From NCBI GenBank assembly GCA_015228815.1, contig JADGCV010000034.1:1-42522 (forward strand): a DNA stretch of 42,522 bases, given 5' to 3'. Numbering within the stretch: the first letter of the stretch is position 1; each line of letters starts with the position of its first letter. The translations under genes were made by a program, and so were the position numbers. The DNA comes from Magnetococcales bacterium (GTDB lineage: Bacteria > Pseudomonadota > Magnetococcia > Magnetococcales > UBA8363). Below are positions 33,954 to 42,522 of this stretch, in pieces. The notes under the pieces were generated by a model. The model was not told the origin of the DNA. It worked only from the letters and a program-made list of their open reading frames with translations, and did no database searches.

Positions 33954-34227
33954 CGATCGCCCCAGGTACATTCCATTGAATTTTCAATCGAATCATCAAT
34001 TCCACGGTCGTTCCCGACCGCCCTGTCGGACACATGCGCCCCCATGGATCGACCCTGTTTTCGTCTTCGGTTCGACCGAGGCTATCCTGAGCGGCAATCA
34101 TTGCGCAACGAAATTTCTCCTTCTTTTTCCATCCCTGGCCCGATTCCGACCATCGAATAAAAAAATCCAGTGTTTCATGATGTTTTTTTGGGTATCATGT
34201 CTCGATCGAATCAGGAGCGCCCGGACC

Positions 34228-34701
34228 ATGGTCAATCGTTTCACGGATCATCTGGCCCTTGGGATCGCCACCCTCGGAGGTGTCGGTCGATGGGGCAAAG
34301 CGCCAGGAACCATGGGTTCACTGGTCAGCCTTCCCTTGTGCCACCTGGCACTCGTCGTGGGAACGCTCTGGCATGTACTGGCCCTGGGTTTCATCATCGT
34401 CATCGGCACCTGGGCCGCTGCCCGGGCGCAGTCGATCCTTCAGGACAAGGACCCCGGAGAGGTCGTGATCGATGAAATGGCGGGAATGATGTTGACCATG
34501 ATTGGCGCCCCGGAAGGATGGGTCTGGCTCCTCATCGGATTTCTGGCGTTTCGCGTCTTCGACATCTGGAAACCCTGGCCCGTGGGCTGGTTGGACAGGA
34601 CTTTACCCGGAGGATGGGGTATCATGGCCGATGACCTGGCGGCGGGCGTCTACGCCTGGCTGGTGGTGACCTTATCAACCTTCATCAAGGTGTCCGCATG
34701 A
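34228..34701 (+). CDS. pgpA: Phosphatidylglycerophosphatase A
   Basis: Dephosphorylates phosphatidylglycerol phosphate to phosphatidylglycerol at the inner membrane. The 157-residue product has the PgpA hallmarks GKAPGTMGSL, DPGEVVIDEMAGM and FRVFDIWKPWPVGWLD, with hydrophobic spans around LALVVGTLWHVLALGFIIVI and WVWLLIGFLAF. The ATG at 34228 begins the family N-terminus (FTDHLALGIATLGGVG) and has AGGAG 11 bases upstream. Its stop overlaps the start of cinA (ATGA), so the two are translationally coupled, a common pairing in alphaproteobacteria. Confidence 0.95.
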   Translation: MVNRFTDHLALGIATLGGVGRWGKAPGTMGSLVSLPLCHLALVVGTLWHVLALGFIIVIGTWAAARAQSILQDKDPGEVVIDEMAGMMLTMIGAPEGWVWLLIGFLAFRVFDIWKPWPVGWLDRTLPGGWGIMADDLAAGVYAWLVVTLSTFIKVSA

Positions 34702-35870
34702 AGTGTCTCCTGGTTTTGCCGCAATGGAGCGAATCCAAATCGATCTACCCCGCTTCGGGGCGGCCCCATCTGGACCTGCTCCTCCAATGCCTGGGTTATT
34801 CCGAAATCGTCATCCGCGAACTGGAACCCGATTCCCCTTTCGATCCTGGCGATGTCGAAGAATCCTTCGGCCTGATCCTGATCCAGGCGGATACACGCAA
34901 TACCCATGGAAGACTGCGCCGTTCCGTCCTGTCCAACCTTGGACTCTCCCTGGGATTGGATGGTCCCGCCTCCGATCGCCTGCGCGTCGTCGGCGCCCGC
35001 CCCCTCTACGATCCCTCGGGAATTCCCAGTGGCTTCGTCATTCGCCGCCGGGGACGCATCGTCGCCTTTTTCGAACGACCGCTCTGGAATCTGCGGATGG
35101 AATTGATCCATGTCGTCCGGACCCTCCTTCATGAAGAGGAACATTTTCGTCGTCCCCGCTTCGATGTCTGCTGGCTGGTCGAATCCCATGGGCAAAACCT
35201 CAATCTTCCCCAGAATACGGCGGATGACGAAGTGGCCCAGTTCCAGGTACGTCACCTCCCCGATGGCGATTGTGCCGTCATGATGTCCTCCGTCATCGGG
35301 GAAGAATTCCGCAACCGGATGCGTTCACTTCTCGGAACCCGCCTTTATGCCCTGAACCCGCGGCCACTGGAAGAAATCTGTGGTCAAATGTTGCGTGACA
35401 CCAAACTGACCGTCGCCGTCGCCGAATCCTGCACCGCCGGTCTGGTCGCGGCCCGGCTTTCCTCCGTGGCGGGCAGCAGCCATTACCTGATGGCCGGTTT
35501 CGTGACCTACTCCAACCTGGCCAAGAACCGTCACCTCGATGTCGCCGACGTCCTGATCGAACGCTGCGGCGCGGTCAGCCCCGAGGTGGCACTGAGCATG
35601 GCCAGAAATGCGCTCCGTTCCGCCGGGACCGATCTGGCCGTTTCGGTCACCGGCATCGCCGGTCCCGATGGCGGAACTTCCGACAAACCTGTCGGCACCG
35701 TCTACCTTGCCGCAGTCTCCCGCAAGGGCACGACCCTGGAACACAAGGCCTGCTTCACCGGATCCCGCGATCAGGTCCGCCTTCAATCCAGCCAGATCGC
35801 CCTCCATCTTCTCAGACGTCTGGCCCTGGAACACCGTTACGAGGGGATGAATTCGGGAAAGAATCCATAA
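34698..35870 (+). CDS. cinA: CinA-family protein: nicotinamide-nucleotide amidase with divergent N-domain
   Basis: The C-terminal 165 or so residues (from about 225) are a clear CinA C-terminal/PncC amidase domain, which converts NMN to nicotinate mononucleotide: TVAVAESCTAGLVAARLSSV with the active-site serine, then FVTYSNLAKNRHL, GAVSPEVALSMA and SVTGIAGPDGG. The N-terminal 220 residues do not show the usual CinA MoCF/COG1058 motifs (no GDELL..G..DTN or GGLGPTxDD). Faint traces remain (PSGFVIRRRGRIVAFF as a product-loop-like stretch). The domain may be a degenerate MoCF module or an unrelated one. The start overlaps the pgpA stop by 4 bases, and the 3' end is 7 bases from the convergent rnc stop. 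Confidence 0.85.
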   Translation: MKCLLVLPQWSESKSIYPASGRPHLDLLLQCLGYSEIVIRELEPDSPFDPGDVEESFGLILIQADTRNTHGRLRRSVLSNLGLSLGLDGPASDRLRVVGARPLYDPSGIPSGFVIRRRGRIVAFFERPLWNLRMELIHVVRTLLHEEEHFRRPRFDVCWLVESHGQNLNLPQNTADDEVAQFQVRHLPDGDCAVMMSSVIGEEFRNRMRSLLGTRLYALNPRPLEEICGQMLRDTKLTVAVAESCTAGLVAARLSSVAGSSHYLMAGFVTYSNLAKNRHLDVADVLIERCGAVSPEVALSMARNALRSAGTDLAVSVTGIAGPDGGTSDKPVGTVYLAAVSRKGTTLEHKACFTGSRDQVRLQSSQIALHLLRRLALEHRYEGMNSGKNP

Positions 35871-35877
35871 AAAAATT

Positions 35878-36654
35878 TTATTCGAATCGTTCCTTTTCCG
35901 CCAAACTCTGGACCAGAGTACCAAAAACCTGTGCCGCAGCGGTCTGTTCGGCCATCCTCTTGGATTGTCCCGTACCGATCCCCGGTTCCTGCCCTTTCAC
36001 GAAGCATTCCACCTGAAAAAGACGGTCATGAGGAGCACCGCTGACCCGAACCACCCGATATTGAGGCAAAGAACGGCCCATTCCTTGAAGTTTTTCCTGC
36101 AACAAGGTTTTGTAGTCCTTATCCCAGCGACCATCCTTTAATTTTCGAATACGTGAACCAAGTTTTTCCGCCGTCACACGCAAAACCGCATCGTATCCAC
36201 CATCCAGATAGATGGCCCCGAATACCGCCTCGATGCTGTTGCCCAGAATCGATGGTTTTTTCCTGCCGCCACTGAGATCCTCCCCCTTGCCCATTCGAAG
36301 ATGGTCGCCCAGAAGAAGTTCTTCACCCAGATCCCCCAGGGTCCGGGTATTGACCAGCGATGCGCGCCAGGTAGACAACAACCCTTCCGAAGCCTTGGGA
36401 AAATGGTGATAGAGGAGGGCGGAAACCGCCAGGTCGAGCACCGCATCTCCCAAAAATTCCAACCGTTCGTTATGATTGTTACCTCCGGGGTCCTCCACCC
36501 GGGAATCGACGGATCTTGGGGCCGACCGATGGGTCAAAGCCAACTGCAACAGTGCCTTGTCGGAAAAAACGTAGCCCAGAAGGGCTTCCAGATTCCGTAA
36601 ATCTTCCTCCACCCCCGGTCGTCCTTCGCCTGTTGGCTCATCGAATTGCGTCAT
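35878..36654 (-). CDS. rnc: Ribonuclease III
   Basis: Cuts double-stranded RNA, including rRNA precursors. The 258-residue product has the signature HNERLEFLGDAVLDL, the second catalytic segment LGNSIEAVFGAIYLDGGY, and a C-terminal dsRNA-binding domain (DYKTLLQEKLQGMGRSLPQY to SKRMAEQTAAAQVF). ATG 36654 is used; a TTG at 36663 directly after the upstream stop would add three residues. The gene is the last of the minus-strand series lepA-lepB-DUF4845-rnc. Era, which normally follows, is absent; instead the convergent cinA begins 7 bases on. Confidence 0.95.
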   Translation of the reverse strand: MTQFDEPTGEGRPGVEEDLRNLEALLGYVFSDKALLQLALTHRSAPRSVDSRVEDPGGNNHNERLEFLGDAVLDLAVSALLYHHFPKASEGLLSTWRASLVNTRTLGDLGEELLLGDHLRMGKGEDLSGGRKKPSILGNSIEAVFGAIYLDGGYDAVLRVTAEKLGSRIRKLKDGRWDKDYKTLLQEKLQGMGRSLPQYRVVRVSGAPHDRLFQVECFVKGQEPGIGTGQSKRMAEQTAAAQVFGTLVQSLAEKERFE

Positions 36655-36663
36655 GACATTCAA

Positions 36664-37008
36664 TCATTGGCCCGCTTCATAGCGCAGAACCATTTCTTCA
36701 TATCCGGGCACGACAAACGTCGTTCCGCCAACTTCAAGCGAAAGAGGAATGCGCTGGGTAACGACGACCTGGTATCCATATTTGGTTTCCCGGAATTGGA
36801 AGGTCTCCTTGGTGGTTGTTATATTCGAGCGATCCAGTTCAAAATTGACGCGACGCATCACCTCCTGCAGCGGCAGATTGGCATAATCGAGCACCACACG
36901 ATCGGCCAGGTCCTTGAGTACGTAATAATCATAGATTCCAGGTCCCGCCTTGCCGAGAAACGTCAACAGCAGCCCGAGAACTCCCCCAAGCAACATCAAT
37001 CTGGCCAT
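36664..37008 (-). CDS. DUF4845 single-span membrane protein
   Basis: A 114-residue protein with one N-terminal transmembrane helix (LMLLGGVLGLLLTFLGKAG) and a small outer domain (YDYYVLKDLADRVVLDYAN; ETKYGYQVVVTQRIPLSLEV). Length, topology and position between lepB and rnc match the DUF4845 family, whose job is unknown. AAGGAG lies 7 bases before ATG 37008. It lies 61 bases after lepB, and its stop is adjacent to rnc. Confidence 0.85.
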   Translation of the reverse strand: MARLMLLGGVLGLLLTFLGKAGPGIYDYYVLKDLADRVVLDYANLPLQEVMRRVNFELDRSNITTTKETFQFRETKYGYQVVVTQRIPLSLEVGGTTFVVPGYEEMVLRYEAGQ

Positions 37009-37069
37009 GAACCGACTCCTTCTTTCGAGCAGACTCCGGAGGGGCGATTTGCGAAAACGGACATCGGAT

Positions 37070-37951
37070 TCATCGGACCAGGGTCCCGAGCCGTTCCCAA
37101 CGCAGCCGGCCATTCTGATCATCCCAGGACCAGAAAATGGCCAGGGCGCGTCCCACGAGACGATGGGCGGGGACAAACCCCCAAAAACGGCTGTCATTGC
37201 TGTTGTCGCGATTATCCCCCATGACGAAATAGTGTCCCGGTGGCACCACCTCATCGGTGATTTGATCGGAAAAGGAAAAGGGACGGACCAGGATGGAATG
37301 AGACGCATCCTGAATGCGTTCGTCGAAAAGCGCCGATTCAACCTCGGCGCCCCGCTCGTTGCGGTAGGTATACGTACCCGCCCCTTCATAGGCGACGGGT
37401 TGATCGTTGATATAAAGACGCTTGTCCTGATAGACGATCCGATCCCCGGGAAGACCGATGATGCGTTTGATGTAATCCTTGGTAGGGTCGCGCGGATATT
37501 CGAAGACCGCGATGTCCCCCCTTTTGGGACCATCCCCCATGAATAAACGATCCCGGGTAAAGGGAATGCGGTGGCCATAAGCGAATTTGCTCACGAACAG
37601 ATAGTCGCCCACCAACAGGGTGGGAATCATCGAACCCGAAGGAATCTTGAACGGTTCGATGATGAAGGTGCGCACCAGAAGGGCGATCCCGACCGCCAGG
37701 ACGATCGCTTCATAATATTCGACGACGGTGGGGTCTCTTTGCAGAAACCATCGTCCCCGCCACGCGAAGAGCCCCCCTGTCACCAGAAGCGCCACCGCCA
37801 CCACCGGTCCCCAGGGAAAGGACCCTTCCTCGACCCCTTCGCCGATGGTGCTGTAGCTTCCCAGCATGTAAATGCCGGCGATGATGAACATTGCCGCATG
37901 CCACAGATGTCTGATCCCCGTTGCCTTGGGTTCCCCCTTGTTGGAATCCAC
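37070..37951 (-). CDS. lepB: Signal peptidase I
   Basis: Removes signal peptides from exported proteins at the outer face of the inner membrane. The catalytic dyad is Ser107 (in IPSGSMIPTL) and Lys162 (in DYIKRIIGLPGD), and the family box GDNRDNSNDSRFWGFV is near the C-terminus. The 293-residue protein has two extra hydrophobic spans before the canonical one (about 16-33, WHAAMFIIAGIYMLG; about 48-64, WGPVVAVALLVTGGLFA), then the usual membrane anchor (about 79-97). The start is a GTG at 37951, 10 bases after the lepA stop. It is part of the lepA-lepB-DUF4845-rnc set. Confidence 0.95.
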   Translation of the reverse strand: MDSNKGEPKATGIRHLWHAAMFIIAGIYMLGSYSTIGEGVEEGSFPWGPVVAVALLVTGGLFAWRGRWFLQRDPTVVEYYEAIVLAVGIALLVRTFIIEPFKIPSGSMIPTLLVGDYLFVSKFAYGHRIPFTRDRLFMGDGPKRGDIAVFEYPRDPTKDYIKRIIGLPGDRIVYQDKRLYINDQPVAYEGAGTYTYRNERGAEVESALFDERIQDASHSILVRPFSFSDQITDEVVPPGHYFVMGDNRDNSNDSRFWGFVPAHRLVGRALAIFWSWDDQNGRLRWERLGTLVR

Positions 37952-37961
37952 GTCACATCAC

Positions 37962-39779
37962 CTATTCGACCTTGAGGACGGCCAGGAAGGCTTCCTGTGG
38001 GATTTCCACCTTTCCCACCTGTTTCATCCGTTTTTTCCCGGCCTTTTGTTTTTCCAAGAGTTTTCTTTTTCGTGTCACGTCACCGCCATAACATTTGGCG
38101 GTGACATTCTTTCGCAATGCCTTGACCGTTTCCCGGGCGATGATCTTGGCGCCGATGGCTGCCTGAATGGACACCTCGAACATTTGCCGATGAATGATTT
38201 CCTTCATTTTTTTTGCAAGATCGCGCCCCTTGGACTGCGACTTGTCGCGATGAACGATGCTCGAAAGGGCATCCACCGGATCACCGTTGATCAAGACATC
38301 CAATTTGACCAGTGGACCGGGACGATATTCAAGCCATTCATAATCCATGGATGCATAGCCCCGGGTGATCGACTTGAGACGATCATGAAAATCCATGACG
38401 ATTTCATTGAGCGGCATTTCAAACTGGATCAGGACCCGGGTATCGGAGACATAGACGATGTCGCGTTGCACACCGCGGCGTTCGTTGCACAACTGCATGA
38501 CCGGCCCCATGTATTCCGCGGGGGCCATGATGGAGGTCTTGACGAAGGGTTCCTCGATGACATTCCAATGGTTGGTGGGCGGCAGATTGGCGGGATTGTC
38601 CACTTCCATCACGGTTCCGTTGGTCAGAACGACACGGTAGACCACGCTGGGAGCGGTTGTGACCAGTTCCAGATCAAACTCGCGTTCCAGGCGTTCCTGG
38701 ACGATTTCCATGTGCAACATGCCCAGAAAACCGCACCGGAAACCAAATCCGAGGGCAGGAGAGGACTCCGCCTCGTAGATGATGGCCGAGTCGTTGAGGG
38801 AAAGTTTTTCCAGGGCCTCCTTGAGCCCCTCGAAGGCGGCGGAATCCACCGGATAGAGTCCGGCGAAGACCATGGGCTTGACCGCCTTGAAACCGGGAAG
38901 ACGTTCGCCGGCAGGCCGTGCGGCATCGGTGATGGTATCCCCCACCCGCGCCTGGGACAACTCCTTGATCCCGGCGATCACCAGTCCCACTTCCCCCGCG
39001 CCCAGGGTTTCGACATCGACGACGCGGGGGGTGACGACGGCGATGCGGTCCAGGGCGTATTCAAGCCCGGAACTCATGAGACGAATCTTGCGGGTACGGC
39101 TTTCAATCCGTTTTTGTGTCGAAAGGGTCCCTTCGTAGACCCGAACCAGAGCGACCACCCCCAGGTAATTGTCATACCAGGAATCGACGATCAACGCCTT
39201 GAGCGGCCCTTCCGGATCGCCCTTGGGCGGGGGCATCCGCCGAACGATCGCTTCGAGGATGTCATCGATGCCGATTCCCGACTTGGCGGAACATTCGATC
39301 GCATGGGAGGCATCCAGACCGATCACCTCCTCGATCTGGGCCCGGACCCGTTCGGGATCGGCGGAAGGGAGATCAATCTTGTTGATGACCGGGACGATTT
39401 CCAGATTGTTTTCCATGGCCAGGTAGACGTTCGCCAGGGTCTGGGCCTCGACTCCCTGGGCTGCGTCCACCACCAGGAGCGCCCCTTCGCAGGCGGCGAG
39501 CGACCGGGAGACTTCATAAGAGAAATCGACATGGCCCGGAGTATCGATCAAATTGAGGATGTAGGTTTCACCGTCCTGGGCAACATAGCGCAACCGGGCC
39601 GACTGGGCTTTGATGGTGATGCCGCGTTCTCGTTCCAGGTCCATGCTGTCGAGCACCTGGTTGGACATGTCGCGCAGCTCCATCGCCCCGGTCCGTTCGA
39701 TCAGGCGGTCGGCAAGAGTGCTCTTCCCATGGTCGATATGGGCAATGATGGAAAAGTTTCGGATACGGTTCAGAGTCAT
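37962..39779 (-). CDS. lepA: Elongation factor 4 (LepA), ribosomal back-translocase GTPase
   Basis: A 605-residue translational GTPase that acts on stalled or mis-translocated ribosomes. The GTP-binding motifs are intact: AHIDHGKST (G1), RGITI (G2), DTPGH (G3), NKID (G4) and SAKSG (G5). The EF4-specific C-terminal domain is present, ending in the basic stretch [18 protein letters not shown] and GKKRMKQVG. The length fits the family (about 600). ATG 39779 is used. It is the first gene of the lepA-lepB-DUF4845-rnc series and follows the FliX-like gene by 80 bases. Confidence 0.97.
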   Translation of the reverse strand: MTLNRIRNFSIIAHIDHGKSTLADRLIERTGAMELRDMSNQVLDSMDLERERGITIKAQSARLRYVAQDGETYILNLIDTPGHVDFSYEVSRSLAACEGALLVVDAAQGVEAQTLANVYLAMENNLEIVPVINKIDLPSADPERVRAQIEEVIGLDASHAIECSAKSGIGIDDILEAIVRRMPPPKGDPEGPLKALIVDSWYDNYLGVVALVRVYEGTLSTQKRIESRTRKIRLMSSGLEYALDRIAVVTPRVVDVETLGAGEVGLVIAGIKELSQARVGDTITDAARPAGERLPGFKAVKPMVFAGLYPVDSAAFEGLKEALEKLSLNDSAIIYEAESSPALGFGFRCGFLGMLHMEIVQERLEREFDLELVTTAPSVVYRVVLTNGTVMEVDNPANLPPTNHWNVIEEPFVKTSIMAPAEYMGPVMQLCNERRGVQRDIVYVSDTRVLIQFEMPLNEIVMDFHDRLKSITRGYASMDYEWLEYRPGPLVKLDVLINGDPVDALSSIVHRDKSQSKGRDLAKKMKEIIHRQMFEVSIQAAIGAKIIARETVKALRKNVTAKCYGGDVTRKRKLLEKQKAGKKRMKQVGKVEIPQEAFLAVLKVE

Positions 39780-39859
39780 TCACGCGCCACGTCGAAGGCA
39801 TTGGATTCTGCCGGGCTGCCTGTCGGGGGACATGCGGGCGCTGCGGAGAACCAGGAAAT

Positions 39860-40327
39860 CTACTTATAATCCCCCCGATCGCTTTTTGCCAGTTCCACCG
39901 TGGCCAAAACCGTCGTCCGATGCAACAAGTCGCGTTCCAGACCGGAGGTCGGAGTCGCCGAGAGGGTCCGGAGGGCATTGTCCCGGGTCTTGCGCAGATG
40001 GGTCCGCAATTGCATGTTGGCCAGGGAATCGTTGCGCCCCCCTGTCCCTTCCAGGTCCCGACCCAGGGCGGCCAGGGAATCGAGAAGTTCCCCGGTTTGC
40101 AGCAGTTGTTCCCGGCGTTGATGCGAGGTCGGTTCCCGATCACCCGTGGCCGCGACAGGTCCAATGGCCGTGACCGTCTCGACTGCCTCGGTCTCCTGGG
40201 CCCCGGCAACATCGGCCAGATGACGGGCAAAAATTTCCCCCTTGATGCCATCGATACCACGGCTCTTTGCGGAAGAGATCGAACCGGAAGCGGGCGAATC
40301 GGTCTTTCCCACGCGGCGGATGCTCAT
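39860..40327 (-). CDS. FliX-like class II flagellar assembly regulator
   Basis: A 155-residue soluble protein. The C-terminal half resembles alphaproteobacterial FliX: a helix with REQLLQTGELLDSLAALGRDLEGTG, a middle helix LRTHLRKTRDNALR, and the ending HRTTVLATVELAKSDRG, which fits the typical I-E-x-R-x-x-V-E-L-A-K finish. The N-terminal 50 residues are disordered-looking and Ser/Gly-rich (VGKTDSPASGSISSAKSRG). FliX in Caulobacter works with the sigma-54 activator FlbD to couple flagellar assembly to gene expression. AAGGAG lies 7 bases before ATG 40327. No flagellar basal-body gene is adjacent, so the gene is isolated from its usual setting. The assignment rests on pattern only. Confidence 0.6.
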   Translation of the reverse strand: MSIRRVGKTDSPASGSISSAKSRGIDGIKGEIFARHLADVAGAQETEAVETVTAIGPVAATGDREPTSHQRREQLLQTGELLDSLAALGRDLEGTGGRNDSLANMQLRTHLRKTRDNALRTLSATPTSGLERDLLHRTTVLATVELAKSDRGDYK

Positions 40328-40425
40328 ACTGGGCTCCTTGTCTTGATTTGTATGGGGTCCACGTCGTCGAATCCCTGACCCTGATGATCCTACAAAGGCC
40401 GTGCCAATTCGAGCGAACCTGTATT

Positions 40426-40454
40426 CGGGATCCGGGGGATCTGGGGGGATCCCG
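40426..40454 (-). other. Inverted repeat downstream of leuA
   Basis: CGGGATCC (40426-40433) and GGATCCCG (40447-40454) form an 8-bp stem with a 13-base loop that itself contains GGGGATC strings. It lies about 30 bases after the leuA stop on the minus strand, without a T run, and may act as a weak terminator or RNA 3'-end structure. Confidence 0.4.
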
Positions 40455-40484
40455 GGAAAACTCCGACCAGGAAAAGACTGTCCC

Positions 40485-42032
40485 TTAAATTCCCTTTTGC
40501 AAAAGCGTGTCCCGGCAGACCAGTTTGTTGAGCGCATTGATAAACGCCCGGGCCGAGGCGACGATGACATCGTTGTCCGCCCCCTGACCCTGAACCAAAC
40601 GGCCTCCCTGTTCCAGACGCACCGTCACCACCCCCTGGGCATCCATCCCCTGAGTCACGGCGCTCACCTGATACAGGTTCAGCCGGGCCGCGCCCGCCTC
40701 GGGGATCAATTGGTGAATCGCCTGGAAGACGGCATCGATCGGTCCGACCCCGGTCCGGGTCGTTTCAAGGACCGTTTCGCTCCCCGCCTGAATCGCGACC
40801 GCGGCCATCGGAGTGTCCTGCATTCCCGAGACGACATGCAGTTTGACCAACCGATAATGGTCATCCTCGCGAATGACCTCGTCGTCCACCAGGGCGAGGA
40901 TGTCTTCGTCGAACAGTTCCTGCTTCATGTCCGCCAACCCCTTGAAACGGCGGAAGGATCGATCCAGTTGCCGATCGTCCAGTTCATACCCCAGTTCCTT
41001 GAGCCGTTCCTTGAAGGCATGCCGTCCCGAATGTTTTCCCAGGACCATGCGGTTGGTCGCCAGACCGATCGATGCGGGGGTCATGATTTCGTAGGTGGTC
41101 ACCTCCTTCAGGACCCCGTCCTGATGGATGCCCGATTCGTGGGCGAAGGCGTTGGCGCCGACGATGGCCTTGTTCGGTTGCACCGGAAAACCGGTAATGG
41201 CCGAAACCAGCCGCGAGGAACGGATGATTTCCGTCGTTTCGATGCGCGTTTCAAGGTCGTGAAAGGGGAGATGATCGCGCCGGGTCCGGAGGGCCATGAC
41301 CACCTCTTCCAACGCGGCATTGCCTGCCCGTTCACCCAGGCCGTTGATGGTACACTCCACCTGGCGCGCGCCGTTGGCCACCGCCGCCAATGAATTGGCC
41401 ACCGCCAGACCCAGATCGTTGTGACAGTGAACCGAAACCACCGCCTTGTGGATATTGGGGACATGGTTCATCAGATGGGCGATCCGGGCACCAAATTCCT
41501 CCGGCATGGTATAGCCCACCGTATCGGGAATATTGACCGTTCGCGCCCCCGCCGCGATGACCGCTTCGACGATGCGGCAGAGAAATTCCAGTTCGGTCCG
41601 CCCGGCATCCTCCGCGGACCATTCGACATTCGACGTATAGCGAACCGCATGCCGCACTGCCGCCACCGCCGCCTCGACAACCTGATCCTGATCCATGCCG
41701 AGTTTGTGCCGGCGATGGATGGGACTGGTGGCAATGAAGGTGTGAATGCGCGGATCGGTCCCTTTGGACAACGCCTCCCAGGCGCGATCGATATCCTCGA
41801 ACCGGGCCCGGGCCAGTCCGGCAACACTGCATCCGCGGATGTGGTGGGCCACCTCCCGAACCGATTCAAAATCACCCACCGAGGCAATGGGAAAACCCGC
41901 CTCGATCACATCCACCCGCAACCGTTCCAGTTGTCGGGCAATACGCAGCTTTTCCTCGATGTTCATCGAGGCGCCGGGGGATTGCTCACCGTCGCGCAGC
42001 GTGGTATCGAAAATCAGGATCGGTTCCGCCAT
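40485..42032 (-). CDS. leuA: 2-isopropylmalate synthase
   Basis: Catalyses the first committed step of leucine synthesis, condensing acetyl-CoA with 2-oxoisovalerate in the cytoplasm. The 515-residue product has the TIM-barrel signatures [37 protein letters not shown] and [15 protein letters not shown] with metal-binding residues, the linker [12 protein letters not shown], and a C-terminal LeuA dimer/regulatory domain (about 390-510) expected to bind leucine as feedback inhibitor. ATG 42032 is preceded by TTGAGAG. A run of 12 G (42073-42084) lies about 40 bases upstream. The enzyme stands alone here, without leuB, leuC or leuD. Confidence 0.97.
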   Translation of the reverse strand: MAEPILIFDTTLRDGEQSPGASMNIEEKLRIARQLERLRVDVIEAGFPIASVGDFESVREVAHHIRGCSVAGLARARFEDIDRAWEALSKGTDPRIHTFIATSPIHRRHKLGMDQDQVVEAAVAAVRHAVRYTSNVEWSAEDAGRTELEFLCRIVEAVIAAGARTVNIPDTVGYTMPEEFGARIAHLMNHVPNIHKAVVSVHCHNDLGLAVANSLAAVANGARQVECTINGLGERAGNAALEEVVMALRTRRDHLPFHDLETRIETTEIIRSSRLVSAITGFPVQPNKAIVGANAFAHESGIHQDGVLKEVTTYEIMTPASIGLATNRMVLGKHSGRHAFKERLKELGYELDDRQLDRSFRRFKGLADMKQELFDEDILALVDDEVIREDDHYRLVKLHVVSGMQDTPMAAVAIQAGSETVLETTRTGVGPIDAVFQAIHQLIPEAGAARLNLYQVSAVTQGMDAQGVVTVRLEQGGRLVQGQGADNDVIVASARAFINALNKLVCRDTLLQKGI

Positions 42033-42072
42033 CTCTCAAGGTTCCATTCATGCCGTTGCCGCAAACAAACCC

Positions 42073-42084
42073 GGGGGGGGGGGG
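42073..42084. repeat. Homopolymer of 12 G (12 C on the leuA strand)
   Basis: Twelve consecutive G residues, preceded by CC. On the minus strand this is a C12 tract about 40 bases before the leuA start codon, in its expected 5' untranslated or promoter region. Confidence 0.95.
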
Positions 42085-42189
42085 CCAACGTTCACTCCAA
42101 GTAACGCAAGTTTGCCATATTCACTGTGGATACAAAAAGCGTTTCGGTCGCCTTGCAAGGCCATCGCGGCGAAACTATTTCATTATAGC

Positions 42190-42522
42190 CTATTGAAAAA
42201 CATCCTCTATTGATTGCTCCTCCAAAATGCGCTCCGTCCACCGCTCCAGGGTTTCCAGGTCCGCCTGGGCCAGCCGGGCTTGCACCCAATCCGGCACGGA
42301 AGCGCCGAACCGTCGCTGAATCTGGCGAAGCAAGGTGCGCATCTCACCTTCCCGAAGACCTTCCCGAAGGCCTTCCCGAAGGCCCTCCCGATGTTCCTGG
42401 ACCAGACGATGCTCGAATTTTGGCAGGGAAAATATTTTCTCCTCCGGCATTACATCAAGCATGAACTTGAACAGATCCTCACCCAGGCCCATGACATATT
42501 CCGGCGTCATCTCCTGGGCCTC
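42190..42522 (-). CDS. Rpn-family nuclease (PD-(D/E)XK transposase-like), C-terminal part, cut by window edge
   Basis: The frame is open to the right edge (it begins EAQEMTPEYVMGLGEDLF on the minus strand), so the N-terminal catalytic domain is outside the window. The visible 110 residues include the variable RLVQEHREGLREGLREG repeat region seen in many Rpn/YhgA-like proteins, a helical part (MRTLLRQIQRRFGASVPDWV), and the characteristic end LETLERWTERILEEQSIEDVF. Such proteins are RecA-independent recombination-promoting nucleases related to transposases. Their copies are often broken, and whether this one is intact cannot be seen. Confidence 0.7.
   Translation of the reverse strand, partial: EAQEMTPEYVMGLGEDLFKFMLDVMPEEKIFSLPKFEHRLVQEHREGLREGLREGLREGEMRTLLRQIQRRFGASVPDWVQARLAQADLETLERWTERILEEQSIEDVFQ
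42347..42394 (-). repeat. Four tandem 12-bp units in the Rpn-like gene
   Basis: The unit CCTTCCCGAAGR (plus-strand view) occurs at 42347, 42359, 42371 and, with changes, 42383. It encodes a repeated Leu-Arg-Glu-Gly. The 12-base period keeps the frame when copies are gained or lost. Confidence 0.85.

Noticed and set aside
37872-39869. 665-codon plus-strand frame antisense to lepA
   Set aside because: lepA on the minus strand is full length with all GTPase motifs; the antisense frame is His/Asp-rich without domains.
1-42522. Magnetosome (mam/mms) genes
   Set aside because: The taxonomic impression made me look for them; none of the coding regions resembles a magnetosome protein.

Overview
The window looks like a chromosomal segment of a flagellated, Gram-negative, deep-branching alphaproteobacterium, most likely of the Magnetococcia type. 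This is an inference from three things: a FliX-like flagellar regulator, a very short flagellin, and the abundance of two-component/c-di-GMP genes together with Rpn-type nuclease remnants. No magnetosome gene is present. Base composition is moderately GC-rich, so many long antisense open frames are shadows of real genes.

Region 1 (1-9188, mostly +): remnants of Rpn-family nuclease genes, then a sensory cluster made of a FIST-domain protein, a large hybrid histidine kinase (PAS-PAS-HisKA-HATPase-REC-REC-HPt), an orphan periplasmic solute-binding protein, a 21-codon leader ORF translationally coupled to a membrane histidine kinase, and an HD-GYP response regulator. Region 2 (9308-12501, -): a GGDEF diguanylate cyclase, a minimal flagellin with its own terminator and a candidate sigma-28 promoter, and endonuclease III. 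Region 3 (12570-17521): a molybdopterin oxidoreductase whose 3' end overlaps a convergent VanZ-like gene, nagZ, a DUF971 gene, tRNA-Glu(CUC) and a coiled-coil protein built from 54-bp repeats.

Region 4 (17990-22562, +): a tightly overlapping three-gene operon of a cysteine-bearing PstS-like binding protein, a membrane histidine kinase and a DUF3369/HD-GYP response regulator. It repeats the logic of region 1: periplasmic binding protein, then kinase, then c-di-GMP phosphodiesterase. Region 5 (22769-25518): a GH24 lysozyme, a DyP-type peroxidase, and two small secreted His-rich or His/Cys-rich proteins. Region 6 (25575-33953): lon behind a near-consensus sigma-32 promoter, erpA, a protein of unknown function with a predicted alpha-helical toroid fold, a RelA/SpoT homologue with an intact hydrolase site but an eroded synthetase site, and an exosortase-type O-glycosylation ligase with an unusual insertion.

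Region 7 (34228-42522): pgpA-cinA on the plus strand converge on the minus-strand set leuA, fliX-like, lepA, lepB, DUF4845 and rnc. The last four form the classic lepA-lepB-DUF4845-rnc order, but without era after rnc. The window closes with another Rpn-family 3' end, so both window edges carry fragments of this mobile nuclease family. The most interesting material is the pair of binding-protein/kinase/HD-GYP loci, the degenerate SpoT-like enzyme, the His/Cys-rich secreted pair, and the uncharacterised gene at 28977-30266.
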